Part shown: in pieces, positions 7,817 through 18,334 of the stretch | Layout: every line of letters begins with the position of its first letter | How positions within the stretch are numbered: the first letter of the stretch is position 1 | NCBI GenBank assembly: GCA_947445215.1 | Contig: CANFDA010000003.1 | Coordinates: 1-47,359 of the forward strand | Reading direction: 5' to 3' | Length of the DNA stretch: 47,359 nt | From: Alphaproteobacteria bacterium | Lineage (GTDB): Bacteria; Pseudomonadota; Alphaproteobacteria; Micropepsales; Micropepsaceae | Position numbers and translations under genes: made by a program | The notes under the pieces: model-generated | What the model was told of the DNA's origin: nothing | The model's input: only the letters and a program-made list of their open reading frames with translations | The model's database searches: none

Positions 7817-9241
7817 ATGAAATTTGAACAACTCAAGAAAGCGGGCCTTGGCCTGGTTGCCGGTTTCGGCACCCTCGCGCTGACCGCTGGCGTTGCGCTG
7901 GCCCAGGCGCCTGCCGCCGCGCCGACGCCCGACAAGGGTGACACGGCCTGGATGCTCGTTTCGACCATCCTGGTCCTTCTGATGATCGTGCCGGGCCTGG
8001 CCCTGTTCTATGGCGGTCTGGTCCGCGCGAAGAACATGCTGTCGGTCCTGACCCAGACCCTAGTCATCACCTGCATCGTGATGGTGGTTTGGGCGCTGTG
8101 GGGCTACTCCATGGCCTTCACCGATGGCGGCTCGCTGAACTCCTATGTCGGCGGCTTCTCCAAGATGTTCCTCAAGGGCGTGGATACCGCCGCCAATGTG
8201 GAAACCTTCAGCCGCGGCGTTGTGATCCCTGAGATCGTCTTCGTCGCCTTCCAGATGACTTTCGCGGCGATCACCACCGCGCTCGTCATTGGCGGCTTCG
8301 CCGAACGCATCAAGTTCAGCGCCGTCGTGGCCTTCTCGATCCTCTGGCCCACCCTGGTCTACTTCCCCATGGCGCACATGGTGTGGTTCTGGGCCGGTCC
8401 GGAGTTCGCCTCGACCAACCCGGCTGATGCCACGGTTGCCGGTGCGGGCCTGATCTGGGGCTTCGGCGCGCTCGACTTCGCGGGCGGCACCGTGGTGCAC
8501 ATCAACGCCGGTATCGCTGCTCTGGTGGGCGCGCTGCTGGTAGGCAAGCGCGTGGGTTACCACTCCGAGCCGATGGCGCCGCACTCCCTGACGCTCACCA
8601 TGGTCGGCGCTGCGCTGCTTTGGGTTGGCTGGTTCGGCTTCAATGCCGGCTCCAACCTGGAAGCCAACGGCTATGCCGGTCTGGCGATGGTCAACACCTT
8701 CCTGGCCACCGCTGCTGCTGGCTTCACATGGCCGCTGGTCGAGTGGATCCTGAAGGGCAAGCCCAGCCTGCTGGGTGCGGCCTCCGGCGTCGTTGCCGGT
8801 CTGGTTGCGATTACCCCCGCCGCCGGCTTCGCCGGTCCGATGGGTGCGATCGTGCTGGGTCTGATCGTCAGCCCGATCTGCCTGTTCTTCGTCTCCGTGG
8901 TGAAGAACGCCCTGAAGTACGACGACAGCCTGGATGTCTTCGGCGTCCATGCCATCGGCGGCATCGTCGGCGCCATCGCCACCGGCATCCTGGTGGATCC
9001 GGCGCTGGGCGGCGCGGGCATTGTCGACTACACGGCCGGCGGCGCCGCTGTTTACCCGGGTCTCGCGACCCAGGTGATGGCGCAGGCCAAGGGCGTGCTA
9101 GTCACGCTGCTCTGGTCGGGCATCGGCAGCACCATCGTCTTCCTGATCATCAAGCTGGTCTTCGGCCTGCGCGTGACGGAAGAGAAGGAACGCGAAGGCC
9201 TGGACATCACCGAGCATGGCGAGCGCGCCTACAATCACTAA
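7817..9241 (+). CDS. amtB: Ammonium transporter AmtB
   Basis: DTAWMLVSTILVLLMIVPGLALFYGGLVRAKNMLSVL ... DDSLDVFGVHAIGGIVGAIATG; signal-like N-terminus. Confidence 0.95.
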   Translation: MKFEQLKKAGLGLVAGFGTLALTAGVALAQAPAAAPTPDKGDTAWMLVSTILVLLMIVPGLALFYGGLVRAKNMLSVLTQTLVITCIVMVVWALWGYSMAFTDGGSLNSYVGGFSKMFLKGVDTAANVETFSRGVVIPEIVFVAFQMTFAAITTALVIGGFAERIKFSAVVAFSILWPTLVYFPMAHMVWFWAGPEFASTNPADATVAGAGLIWGFGALDFAGGTVVHINAGIAALVGALLVGKRVGYHSEPMAPHSLTLTMVGAALLWVGWFGFNAGSNLEANGYAGLAMVNTFLATAAAGFTWPLVEWILKGKPSLLGAASGVVAGLVAITPAAGFAGPMGAIVLGLIVSPICLFFVSVVKNALKYDDSLDVFGVHAIGGIVGAIATGILVDPALGGAGIVDYTAGGAAVYPGLATQVMAQAKGVLVTLLWSGIGSTIVFLIIKLVFGLRVTEEKEREGLDITEHGERAYNH

Positions 9242-9267
9242 GCGCTCACCCATCGGGTGAAACAGTC

Positions 9268-9298
9268 AAAGGGGCGCGGAGCAATCCGCGCCCCTTTC
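9268..9298 (+). terminator. Rho-independent terminator after amtB
   Basis: AAAGGGGCGCGGA-GCAA-TCCGCGCCCCTTT. Confidence 0.85.
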
Positions 9299-9308
9299 TG
9301 CTATAAGG

Positions 9309-9400
9309 ATTCCCCCCCCAAGGCGCTTCGCGCCATGATTGGGGAGGATGCAAGTAGCTGGCGAGCGAAGCGGTTAAGCCAGCGAAAGGCGGAGGGGGAA
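9309..9400. repeat. Palindromic intergenic element between amtB and amtB2
   Basis: TTCCCCCC...GGAGGGGGAA ends, GCGCTTCGCGCC hairpin, GCTGGC...GCCAGC arms. Confidence 0.55.
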
Positions 9401-9404
9401 ACTC

Positions 9405-10623
9405 CTGAACAGCGGCGACACCGCCTGGGTGCTCACCGCCACCGCGCTGGTGCTGCTGATGACCCTGCCCGGCCCGGCCCTGTTTTATGAAGGCATGGTG
9501 CGCAGGAAGAACGTGCTGGCGACGCTAGCGCAGAGCTTCGCCGCCGCCGCGCTCATGACAGTGCTGTGGATGGTGATCGGCTACAGCCTCGCCTTTAAGG
9601 CTAATGCCAGCCCCGGCATGGACCGCTTCATCGGCGGGCTGTCGCATCTTTTCCTGGGGCCGCTGGAGACCGGCTCGCTGATCGGCACCATCCGGGAATC
9701 GCTGTTCATGATGTTCCAGATGACCTTCGCCATCATCACGCCCGCATTGATCGCGGGCGCCTTCGCCGACCGGATGAAATTCTCCGCCTATCTCTGGTTC
9801 AGCCGGCTGTGGCTGATCATGGTCTATTGCCCCATCTCGCACTGGGTCTGGGGTGGCGGCTGGCTCTTCACGATGGTCGCGCTGGATTATGCCAGTAGTT
9901 CGGTGGTGTACCTAAGCGCCGGCACCGCCGCGCTGGTCGCCACGCTGGTTCTGGGCAAGCGCATCGGCCACGGCTCCGAGAACATGGCGCCGCACAATCT
10001 GGTGCTGTCGGTGATCGGCGCTTCGCTCCTGTGGGTTGGCTGGTTCGGTTTTAACGCCGGTTCTGCGCTGACGGCGGGCGGCAGCGCCGCCATGGCGATA
10101 ACCGCCACACAAATTGCCGCTGCGGCTGCAGCCTTGGCGTGGATGTTCGCCGAATGGCTGATCGCGCAGAAACCGTCGGTGCTGGGCATGATCTCCGGCG
10201 CGTTGTCGGGCCTGGTCGCCATCACCCCCTGCGGCGGGCTTTGTCGATCCGGTCGGCGCGCTCTTCATCGGGCTGGCGGCGGGCATCGTCTGCTATTTGG
10301 CGGCGGTCTGGATGAAGAAATTCTTCGGTTATGACGACAGCCTGGATGCCTGGGGCGTGCATGGCGTGGGCGGCGCCTTGGGCGGGCTGCTCACCGGCCT
10401 GTTCGCCTCCAGCGCCATCAATCCTGCCGGCAAGGGCTGGGCGGCGGACGGCAATGCCTGGCAAATGCTGATCCAGCTCTATGCCGTGGTTGGCGTCTTC
10501 GCCTATTCCGCCCTTGTCACCTATCTCATCCTCAAACTGGTGGATGTTATGATGGGCCTGCGGGTATCAGCCGAAGTCGAGGGCCTGGACATCAATCTGC
10601 ACAGCGAGCGCGTCGGGCACTGA
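9405..10623 (+). pseudogene. Second ammonium transporter (AmtB paralog), single-base frameshift at ~10230; candidate CTG start
   Basis: NSGDTAWVLTATALVLLMTLPGPALFYEGMVRRKNVLA... to SGLVAITP, then other frame VDPVGALFIGLAAGIVCYLAAVWMKKFFGYDDSLDAWGVHGVGG; removing one base in ACCCCCTGCGGCGGG restores the frame. Confidence 0.85.
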
Positions 10624-10626
10624 CGC

Positions 10627-11595
10627 CTAGGTTTCCGGCTGGTGGATAACCACGCCCTTGTTGCCCAACAGGTCCAGCACGCCACCCTTGCGGGTCAGCG
10701 GACCCAGCGGGATCAAAGCCACGCTCTTGCCTGGTGTGCGCAGCGCCACATCGATGGCGTTGGCCAGCATGGTGTTGTGCGCGACCTCCACCTTCGCGGC
10801 ACTGCTGGACAACGACGTGGCGCAATCGATGATCCGCGTTTCGGAATAGTGCGGCTGCGCCGCCAGAATCCGTCCGTCGGCCCATTCGTTGGCGGCGCGT
10901 TCGGCGTCGCGCGCCACGCGCTCTGTGTCGGCCACCACCTGCTCCAGACAAATGCGCTGCTTGTCGTGGCTGAGATTGAGCAGCTCACGCACGGCGGGCA
11001 TCACTTCAAAGCTGCCGACATTGGCGATCTTCACCTTGGCCTCGCGCGCCAGGCGTTCGACGGTGCGGCGGGGCTCGCGCCGCGTAAGATCGAGGGCGCG
11101 GGCGAAATCTCTGCCCAGCCGGATCGCGGCCACCGCCGGAATATCGCTGGCATAGCGGTCGGTCTCACGCTCGGCCAGTGCGCGCGCCGCAGCAAAGCGG
11201 GTGCGCAGAGGTTCCGGCAGCGAGCCTTCCAGCGTCTGGCCGCGCGGCTGGCGGATCAGGCTGCTGTTCCAGAGATAGAACCAGCCGATATCGATCAGGT
11301 TGAGATCAGGCTGCGGCGGCAGCATCACCTGCTTGGCGCTGGTGATGATCTTCTGCAGACTCGCCTTGTTCCAAGCCAAGTCTTCGGGCATCAGCCCGAC
11401 CGTGGGGAGAATCCAGACTTCGGCATTGCCGCGCGTGACGCGCCAGATGGCGGGGCCGCGCGAGTCGGCGGTGACCGAGACTTCCTCGAACTGCAGCACT
11501 TCAGGCGCAGGCGCTTGTGCCGGTGCGGGCAGCACGCCAGTCAGAAACGCCACAAGCGACACAATAAGTATGCCGATGGGAAATCGCATAACCAC
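10627..11595 (-). CDS. TraB/GumN family protein (secreted)
   Basis: PAIWRVTRGNAEVWILPTVGLMPEDLAWNKASLQKIITSAKQVMLPPQ; signal peptide. Confidence 0.85.
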   Translation of the reverse strand: MVMRFPIGILIVSLVAFLTGVLPAPAQAPAPEVLQFEEVSVTADSRGPAIWRVTRGNAEVWILPTVGLMPEDLAWNKASLQKIITSAKQVMLPPQPDLNLIDIGWFYLWNSSLIRQPRGQTLEGSLPEPLRTRFAAARALAERETDRYASDIPAVAAIRLGRDFARALDLTRREPRRTVERLAREAKVKIANVGSFEVMPAVRELLNLSHDKQRICLEQVVADTERVARDAERAANEWADGRILAAQPHYSETRIIDCATSLSSSAAKVEVAHNTMLANAIDVALRTPGKSVALIPLGPLTRKGGVLDLLGNKGVVIHQPET

Positions 11596-11732
11596 CCCGT
11601 TTCAGGCAGCGCATGCTGCCACACTAGTTCAAGCCACGCAGCGGTGTTTTTGGGGGGGGCGGCGACAATTTCGTGGCCGAAAACACGCCATCCGGTTAGT
11701 TTCGGCTGCTCCAATCTGACGGAATCATCAGT

Positions 11733-12932
11733 TTGACCCTTTCGCCACGCCTTGCCGCCCTGCCCGATGGCCCGTTCGGCAGATTGGCCGCCCTGTTGGG
11801 CAATGTGCCGCCGGGCAAGGAGGCCATCAGCCTGGCGCTGGGCGATCCATCCGGCGCGGTGCCGGATTTCGTGCGCGAAGCCTTGGCGCGGGACACGGCG
11901 CGCTTCGGAAATTATCCGCAGATCGCGGGCACACCGGAATGGCGCAACGCCGCCGCGGGCTGGGTGACGCGGCGCTTCGCGCTGCCCGAAGGGCGCATCG
12001 ATCCGGAGCGACATGTGCTGCCACTAAACGGCACGCGCGACGGCTTGTTCTCGGTGCTGTTTCCGTTTGTGCCAGAAAAAAAAGCCGGTCAGCAGCCCAT
12101 CGTGGCGATGCCCAATCCCTTTTATCAGGTCTATGCCGCCGGCGCGCTGGCCTGCGGCGCCGAGCCACTCTATGTGCCCGCGCTGGCGGCGAACGGCTTC
12201 CTACCCGACTATGCGTCGCTGCCGCCCGCTACGCTGGATCGCATCGCCGCCGTCTATGTCTGTTCGCCGTCCAATCCCGAAGGCGCGTTGGCGACGCAAG
12301 CCTATTGGGACACGCTGTTCGTGTTGGCCGAACGCCACGACTTCATCGTGCTGGCGGACGAATGCTATGCCGACATTTATTTCGACGCGCCGCCGGTCTG
12401 CGCACTCACCGCCCGCTTTGCCCAGTCGAACGGCTTTTCGCGGCTGCTGACCTTCCATTCGCTATCCAAGCGCTCCGGCTTGCCGGGCCTGCGCAGCGGC
12501 ATGGTGGCGGGCTGTGCCAATCTGATCACCAGGTTCCGCGCCTTCCGCAACGTGGCGGGGCCGCAGGTGCCGACGCCGATCCTGGCTGCCAGCGCCGCCT
12601 GCTGGTCGGACGAAGCGCATGTCGAAGCCCATCGCGCGACCTATCAGGCGAAGATGGCGGCGGCGGAACGCGTCCTGGGCAACCAGATGAAGCGGCCCAG
12701 TGGCGGCTTCTTCCTCTGGCTGGAGGTCGAGAATGGCGAGGATGCGGCCCTGGGGCTCTGGCGGGAGCAAGGCATCCGAGTCCTGCCCGGCGCGTATATG
12801 GGACGGGAAATTGAAGCCGGAAAAACCCAGACAAACCCTGGCTTTTCCTATGTCCGGCTCGCCCTCGTTAGTGATTTGTCAACCATTCTTAGCGCACTCG
12901 AAAGGGTACGGAATTTTCTCGAACGGGCGTAA
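11733..12932 (+). CDS. PLP-dependent class I/II aminotransferase (DapC-like)
   Basis: ISLALGDPSGAVPDFV, YVCSPSNPEG, FIVLADECYADIYFD, LLTFHSLSKRSGLPGLRSG. Confidence 0.88.
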   Translation: MTLSPRLAALPDGPFGRLAALLGNVPPGKEAISLALGDPSGAVPDFVREALARDTARFGNYPQIAGTPEWRNAAAGWVTRRFALPEGRIDPERHVLPLNGTRDGLFSVLFPFVPEKKAGQQPIVAMPNPFYQVYAAGALACGAEPLYVPALAANGFLPDYASLPPATLDRIAAVYVCSPSNPEGALATQAYWDTLFVLAERHDFIVLADECYADIYFDAPPVCALTARFAQSNGFSRLLTFHSLSKRSGLPGLRSGMVAGCANLITRFRAFRNVAGPQVPTPILAASAACWSDEAHVEAHRATYQAKMAAAERVLGNQMKRPSGGFFLWLEVENGEDAALGLWREQGIRVLPGAYMGREIEAGKTQTNPGFSYVRLALVSDLSTILSALERVRNFLERA

Positions 12933-12950
12933 CGGCCCGAGGGGCTGAGC

Positions 12951-15377
12951 ATGGCGAAAGCGACAAGCGTTTATTCTCCCCGCGCGCGCGGCGGCGTCAT
13001 GCGGGACGCGATGGCCGAAGCCCGTCAGGCGATGAGCCGCCTGGCGCGCATCCTGGTCTATCGCGGCGCGGGCCTGATCATGATCGCGGCGGCGCTGGCG
13101 GCGCTGATCGCGCTGGCCGGGTATCATTCCGCCGATCCCAGCATCAACAACGCCAATGGCCGCGAGGCGCTCAACTGGATGGGCCCCTTCGGCGCGGTGG
13201 CCGGCGACCTGCTGCTGCAAAGCTTCGGCTTCGCCGCGCTCTGCGCTTTGGCGCCGCTTCTGGTGTGGGGCACCCGCGCCATGATGGGCCGCTCGCTGAA
13301 ATACGCCATGTGGCGCGCCGTGGCCTGGCCGCTTTCCACCGTGATCGTGGCGGCGGGTCTGGGCATGATCCCGGCGCCGGCCTCGCTGCCCGCAGGCGCG
13401 GGCGGGCTGATCGGCATCGCCGCGCGCGGTCTTTCCGCCCATGCCGGACAGGTGTGGGGCGCCCCCTGGCTGACCTATGTGCTGCCGCTACTGCTGTTGC
13501 TGGTGGGGCTGCCGCTGGCCTTCCTCGCCACCGGCCTGAAGTGGAAGCCGCTGCTGCGCGCCGCTTCCGATCTTCCGGGCACCGCCGCCTGGCTGGGCGG
13601 GATGCTGAAGATTTCCAATTTCCGCCGCCCCCGCGCCGAGGATGATGACGATCGTCACGAGCCGCATGACGACGAAGATGATGAAGGCTATCACTTCGGC
13701 GACGATGATGACGGCGTCGATGCACCGCGCGAGCCCATCGCGGCGCAGCGCCTGGCCGAGCGGCGGGAAAGCCGCGAGGGCCGCGTCAAGCGCGACGCCG
13801 CCAAGAAAACCGTGACCGCCGAGAAGCGCAAGCAGACCGCGCTCAATCTCGATAGCGGCGAATACCAGCTTCCGGCGCTGGACCTGCTGGCCGAGCCGGT
13901 GGCGGTGAAGGACACCGCGCATCTCACCGACGAGGCGCTGGAAGAAAATGCCCGCATGCTGGAAGCGGTGCTGTCCGATTTCGGCGTCAAGGGCCGCATC
14001 ACCGCCGTGCGCCCCGGCCCCGTCGTGACACTGTATGAGTTCGAACCGGCGGCGGGCGTGAAGTCCAGCCGCGTGATCTCGCTGTCCGACGACGTCGCCC
14101 GCAACATGTCAGCGGTGTCGGCGCGCATCGCCACCATCTCGGGCCGCAACGTCATCGGCATCGAGCTGCCCAACCAGACCCGCGAGACCATCTATCTGCG
14201 CGACATGTTCGCATCCGGCGAATATGAAAAGGCCCGCGCGCCGCTCACCCTGGCGCTGGGCAAGACCATCGGCGGCGAGCCGGTGATGGCAGACCTGGCC
14301 AAGATGCCCCATCTGCTCGTTGCCGGTACGACGGGTTCGGGCAAGTCGGTCGGCCTCAACACCATGATCCTGTCACTGCTCTACCGCATGTCGCCGCAGC
14401 AGTGCCGCCTGATCATGATCGATCCCAAGATGCTGGAATTGTCGGTCTATGACGGCATTCCGCATTTGCTGTCGCCGGTCGTCACCGATCCGCGCAAGGC
14501 CATCGTCGCCCTGAAATGGGCGGTGCGCGAGATGGAAGAACGCTATCGCAAGATGTCCAAGATGGGCGTGCGCGGCGTCGAAGCCTTCAACGAGCGCGTC
14601 GCCAAGGCCAAGGACAAAGGCGAGATTCTCAAGCGCACCGTCCAGACCGGCTTCGACCGCGAAACCGGCAAGCCGGTCTATGAGGACGAGACGCTGGAAT
14701 TCGAAGCCATGCCCTACATCGTGGTGGTGGTGGACGAAGTCGCCGATCTGATGATGGTCTCGGGCAAGGAGATCGAAGGCGCGGTGCAGCGCCTGGCGCA
14801 GATGGCGCGCGCGGCGGGCATCCACTTGATCGCGGCGACGCAGCGCCCATCTGTGGACGTCATCACCGGCACCATCAAGGCCAACTTCCCCACCCGCATC
14901 TCCTTCCAAGTGACGAGCAAGATCGACAGCCGCACCATCCTGGGCGAGCAGGGCGCCGAGCAGCTGCTAGGCCAGGGCGACATGCTCTACATGGCGGCGG
15001 GCGGGCGCATCCGCCGCGTCCATGGTCCGTTTGTCAGCGATCACGAAGTCGAGGATGTGGTGCGCTTCCTCAAGAGCCAGGGCGCGCCGGAATATCTCGA
15101 CGCGATCACCGAGGAACCGGACGAGGATGGCGAAGGCGATCCGTATGCCCAGTTCGGCCAGGGCAATGGCGACAGCGGCGACGATCTCTATGACAAGGCG
15201 CTGGCCGTGGTGGCGCGCGACCGCAAGGCTTCGACCAGCTATATCCAGCGCCGCCTGCAGATCGGCTACAACCGCGCCGCCACGCTGATCGAGCGGATGG
15301 AACAGGAAGGCGTCGTTTCAAGCCCGAACCATAAGGGTGTGCGGGAAGTTCTTCTCCCGGATCACGCCGACCGCTGA
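12951..15377 (+). CDS. ftsK: DNA translocase FtsK
   Basis: Four N-terminal TM segments, acidic linker, [19 protein letters not shown] Walker [13 protein letters not shown]-terminal gamma winged helix ([29 protein letters not shown]). Confidence 0.96.
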   Translation: MAKATSVYSPRARGGVMRDAMAEARQAMSRLARILVYRGAGLIMIAAALAALIALAGYHSADPSINNANGREALNWMGPFGAVAGDLLLQSFGFAALCALAPLLVWGTRAMMGRSLKYAMWRAVAWPLSTVIVAAGLGMIPAPASLPAGAGGLIGIAARGLSAHAGQVWGAPWLTYVLPLLLLLVGLPLAFLATGLKWKPLLRAASDLPGTAAWLGGMLKISNFRRPRAEDDDDRHEPHDDEDDEGYHFGDDDDGVDAPREPIAAQRLAERRESREGRVKRDAAKKTVTAEKRKQTALNLDSGEYQLPALDLLAEPVAVKDTAHLTDEALEENARMLEAVLSDFGVKGRITAVRPGPVVTLYEFEPAAGVKSSRVISLSDDVARNMSAVSARIATISGRNVIGIELPNQTRETIYLRDMFASGEYEKARAPLTLALGKTIGGEPVMADLAKMPHLLVAGTTGSGKSVGLNTMILSLLYRMSPQQCRLIMIDPKMLELSVYDGIPHLLSPVVTDPRKAIVALKWAVREMEERYRKMSKMGVRGVEAFNERVAKAKDKGEILKRTVQTGFDRETGKPVYEDETLEFEAMPYIVVVVDEVADLMMVSGKEIEGAVQRLAQMARAAGIHLIAATQRPSVDVITGTIKANFPTRISFQVTSKIDSRTILGEQGAEQLLGQGDMLYMAAGGRIRRVHGPFVSDHEVEDVVRFLKSQGAPEYLDAITEEPDEDGEGDPYAQFGQGNGDSGDDLYDKALAVVARDRKASTSYIQRRLQIGYNRAATLIERMEQEGVVSSPNHKGVREVLLPDHADR

Positions 15378-15395
15378 TCATCCCATAGCGCAAAC

Positions 15396-15426
15396 AAAAA
15401 GCCCGGCTCGCGAGAGCCGGGCTTTT
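15396..15426. terminator. Bidirectional terminator between ftsK and the lectin-like gene
   Basis: AAAAAGCCCGGCTC-GCGA-GAGCCGGGCTTTT. Confidence 0.85.
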
Positions 15427-15446
15427 GCATGTCAGAGCTTCGCGCT

Positions 15447-16127
15447 CTAGTTAGGCGAGAAGCAGTAGAACTGGCCCTGGCCGCCGGTGGCGACCAGATC
15501 GGCCTGGCTGCAACTGCGCGAGACATACGCCGAATTCCAGCCCGAGAAGGCGCGCTTGGCGGTGGGGTTGGGGCCGTCATGATGGCCCAGCACGGCGGCG
15601 CCTGCGCCATTGCTCGTCCAGTTCTTGCAGGTGGTGTCGGTGGTGGCGACCGGAATGAACCGCCCGGCGAAATCCGAGCCGGTGAGCATGTCATGGGAAT
15701 TGGGCGTATCGCCGCGTCCGTTCACCACGCCGCCCTTCTCGTTCAGCAGGGTCTGCTTGGTCACATTGGCGGCGGCGCTGTGCAGCTCGTCCACGGTGCG
15801 GGCGATGGTGACGCCCCGCGCATTGACGAACGGCCCGGCGCCGATGCGGTCGCGCGCGTCGATCCCTTCGGCGGTATTGGGAGCGGGTACGGCGCTGGCG
15901 CTGAGATAGGCGCGCCAGGTGGTGCGGGTGGAGCCCGCCGCCTTGGCCAGCGCCGTGCAATGCGCATCCGCGCCCGCCAGCCCGCCCAGATTGGCGCCGT
16001 CGCCCTTGCCGACGCTGGTGATGAAGAAGGTCATGGTGCTGTTCGCCTGCTGCGCTTGGGCCACCAGCGATCCGGCAATGGCGGTGGACAGGGCGGCGGC
16101 GATAAGAAGGGAAAAGTTCTTGTGCAT
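15447..16127 (-). CDS. Secreted lectin-like protein, paralog 2
   Basis: Signal peptide; TFFITSVGKGDGANLGGLAGADAHCTALAKAAG ... GRGDTPNSHDMLTGSD ... GHHDG ... WNSAYVSRSCSQADLVATGGQGQFYCFSPN. Confidence 0.75.
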   Translation of the reverse strand: MHKNFSLLIAAALSTAIAGSLVAQAQQANSTMTFFITSVGKGDGANLGGLAGADAHCTALAKAAGSTRTTWRAYLSASAVPAPNTAEGIDARDRIGAGPFVNARGVTIARTVDELHSAAANVTKQTLLNEKGGVVNGRGDTPNSHDMLTGSDFAGRFIPVATTDTTCKNWTSNGAGAAVLGHHDGPNPTAKRAFSGWNSAYVSRSCSQADLVATGGQGQFYCFSPN

Positions 16128-16153
16128 CTCTGTCTCCTCAAGAAATTTGGTTC

Positions 16154-16188
16154 AAAAAAAAGCCCGGCTCTATCGAACCGGGCTTTTT
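16154..16188. terminator. Terminator between lectin-like paralogs
   Basis: AAAAAAAAGCCCGG-CTCTATCGAA-CCGGGCTTTTT. Confidence 0.75.
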
Positions 16189-16208
16189 CGCTTTTCAGGT
16201 CTTCGCGA

Positions 16209-16901
16209 TCAGTTCGGCGCGAAGCAGTAGATCTGGCCCGCGCCGCCGGTGGCGACCAGGTCAGGCTGGCTGCACGAACGGGACATGTGCGACGAATTCC
16301 ACGAGGTAAAATTGCGGTTGGCGTTGGGGCCGCGGCCGTCATGATGGCCGAGCATCGCCTGGCCTTCGGCGCCGCTGGTCCAGTTGGAGCAGGTGTTGTT
16401 GCCGCCGGTGGCCAGATAGCGGCCCGCCGTATCCGAACCCGTCAGGATGTCGTGGGTGTTGGGCGTGTCGCCCATGCCGTTGTTGGGCGTGCCCTTCTCG
16501 GTGAGCAGCACGTCCTTGGTCAGCTTGCGCGCATGCAGGTCGTCAACGGTGTTGGCGACCAGCACACCACGGGCATTGTACCAGGGGCCAGCGCCGATGC
16601 GGTCACGCGCATCCACCGGCGCGCCAGCGGGCTGGCCGTTGGCGGCAGGCGTGGCGGTGATGCTGAGATAGGCGCGCCAGTTGGTCTTGGCCGAACCGGC
16701 CGCCTTGGCCAGCGCCGTGCAATGCGCGTCCGCGCCCGCGAGACCACCGAGATTGCCGCCATTGCCGGAGCCGACGCTGGAAATGAAGAAGGACATGTTG
16801 GCGTTCGCCGCCGTGCCCTGCGCGTTCACCGCAACGATGCTGCCGGTGACCGCGGCGACCAGGCCGAGGGTTACGAGAGAACTGGTGATGCTGCGCTTCA
16901 T
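16209..16901 (-). CDS. Secreted lectin-like protein, paralog 1
   Basis: Signal peptide; SFFISSVGSGNGGNLGGLAGADAHCTALAKAAG ... GMGDTPNTHDILTGSD ... WNSSHMSRSCSQPDLVATGGAGQIYCFAPN. Confidence 0.75.
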   Translation of the reverse strand: MKRSITSSLVTLGLVAAVTGSIVAVNAQGTAANANMSFFISSVGSGNGGNLGGLAGADAHCTALAKAAGSAKTNWRAYLSITATPAANGQPAGAPVDARDRIGAGPWYNARGVLVANTVDDLHARKLTKDVLLTEKGTPNNGMGDTPNTHDILTGSDTAGRYLATGGNNTCSNWTSGAEGQAMLGHHDGRGPNANRNFTSWNSSHMSRSCSQPDLVATGGAGQIYCFAPN

Positions 16902-17083
16902 GGAAGGCTCCCCTATATTTTAATATTACGGATACTGTGGGCCGCAATCTGGCGATGGATCAAGGCATTTTCCGGGCATTTCTCGACCCCGGCCAATGTC
17001 CCATGGACGCCGATGCCGCACTTGCGAAGGTTTCAACCGTCATACCGCCCCGCTAAGCTGAGGCCGTTGGCGGGGCCCTGATA

Positions 17084-18304
17084 ATGAAACGGCTGGCGAC
17101 GGCGTTGCTTCTGGCGGTGGCGGGGTTGATCCCGGTCCAGGCCCAGCCGCTCAAGCCCACCCCGCCCCTGATCGTCATCTCGATCGACGCCTTCCGGGCC
17201 GACTTTCTGGACCGGGGCCTGACCCCCAACCTTTCCGCCCTGGCGCGGGAAGGGGCGCGCGCCACCGCCATGCATCCCAGCTTTCCGGCGCACACTTTTC
17301 CCAACCACTTCACCCTGGTGACGGGGCTGCGGCCGGACCATCACGGCCTGGTCGCCAACAGCATGCTGGACCCCACAGTGGCGGCGGACCCCTTCACCAA
17401 GACCACCAATTCCTATGCCGATCCCCGCTGGTGGAACGGGGGCACGCCCCTGTGGGTGACGGCGCAGAAGGCGGGCAAGCCGGCCGCCAGCTTTGCCTGG
17501 CCGGGATCGGACGTCACCATCCAGGGCGGCAAGGCGGCCTATCTCTCGCCCTGGCGCGCCGACCACACCGCCGCCGAAGGCGCGGCGATGGCGCTGAACT
17601 GGCTGGACCTGCCCGCCCGCCTGCGGCCCGCCATCACCTTCCTCTATCTCGATGAGGTGGACGAAGCCGGACACAGCTTCGGCCCCAATTCGGCGGAAGT
17701 GAACGCGGCGCTGCGCAAGGTCGATGCCGCCATCGGCACGCTGGTGGCGGGGCTGAAGAAGCGCGGCCTTTATGGGCGCACCAACCTGATCGTGCTGTCG
17801 GACCATGGCCTGGCCGACATGAAGAAGGGCCAGATGGTGGTGCTGGATGAGCTGGTCGATACCAGCCGCTTCCGCCTGCTCTATTACGGCCCCACCGCCG
17901 GGATCGCGCCGCTGCCCGGCCAGGAAGAGGCTGTCACCAAGGCGCTGGCGGGGCGTCATGCCCACGCCACCTGCTGGCGCAAGACCGAGATTCCGCCGTA
18001 CCTGCATTTCGGCGCCCATCCGCGCGTGCCCGCCATCGTCTGCGCCGCCGATGAAGGCTGGCGTCTGGTGACGCGCCAGGCGGTGGCAACATGGGCCAAG
18101 GAAAATCCCGGCGACCATGGCTATGGCCCGGATGCCGCCAGTATGGATGCGCTGTTCCTGGCCCGCGGCCCGGCCTTCCGCCGCGGCGTGACGCTGAAGC
18201 CGTTCGACAATGTCGATGTCTATCCGCTGCTGGCGAATCTCGCAGGGTTGCGGCCAGAGAAGAATGATGGCGACCTGGCGACCTTCAAACCCGCTTTGAA
18301 GTGA
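17084..18304 (+). CDS. Type I phosphodiesterase / nucleotide pyrophosphatase family (alkaline phosphatase superfamily)
   Basis: LIVISIDAFRADFLDRGLTPNLSALAREGARATAMHPSFPAHTFPNHFTLVTGLRPDHHG ... LSDHGLADM. Confidence 0.9.
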   Translation: MKRLATALLLAVAGLIPVQAQPLKPTPPLIVISIDAFRADFLDRGLTPNLSALAREGARATAMHPSFPAHTFPNHFTLVTGLRPDHHGLVANSMLDPTVAADPFTKTTNSYADPRWWNGGTPLWVTAQKAGKPAASFAWPGSDVTIQGGKAAYLSPWRADHTAAEGAAMALNWLDLPARLRPAITFLYLDEVDEAGHSFGPNSAEVNAALRKVDAAIGTLVAGLKKRGLYGRTNLIVLSDHGLADMKKGQMVVLDELVDTSRFRLLYYGPTAGIAPLPGQEEAVTKALAGRHAHATCWRKTEIPPYLHFGAHPRVPAIVCAADEGWRLVTRQAVATWAKENPGDHGYGPDAASMDALFLARGPAFRRGVTLKPFDNVDVYPLLANLAGLRPEKNDGDLATFKPALK

Positions 18305-18334
18305 CCTGAGCTGCCCGCCAACGCGGGAGGCTCC

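Noticed and set aside
13640-13730. Asp/His-rich low-complexity stretch in FtsK ([26 protein letters not shown])
   Set aside because: Lies in the linker between the membrane domain and the motor, which is normally divergent and low complexity.
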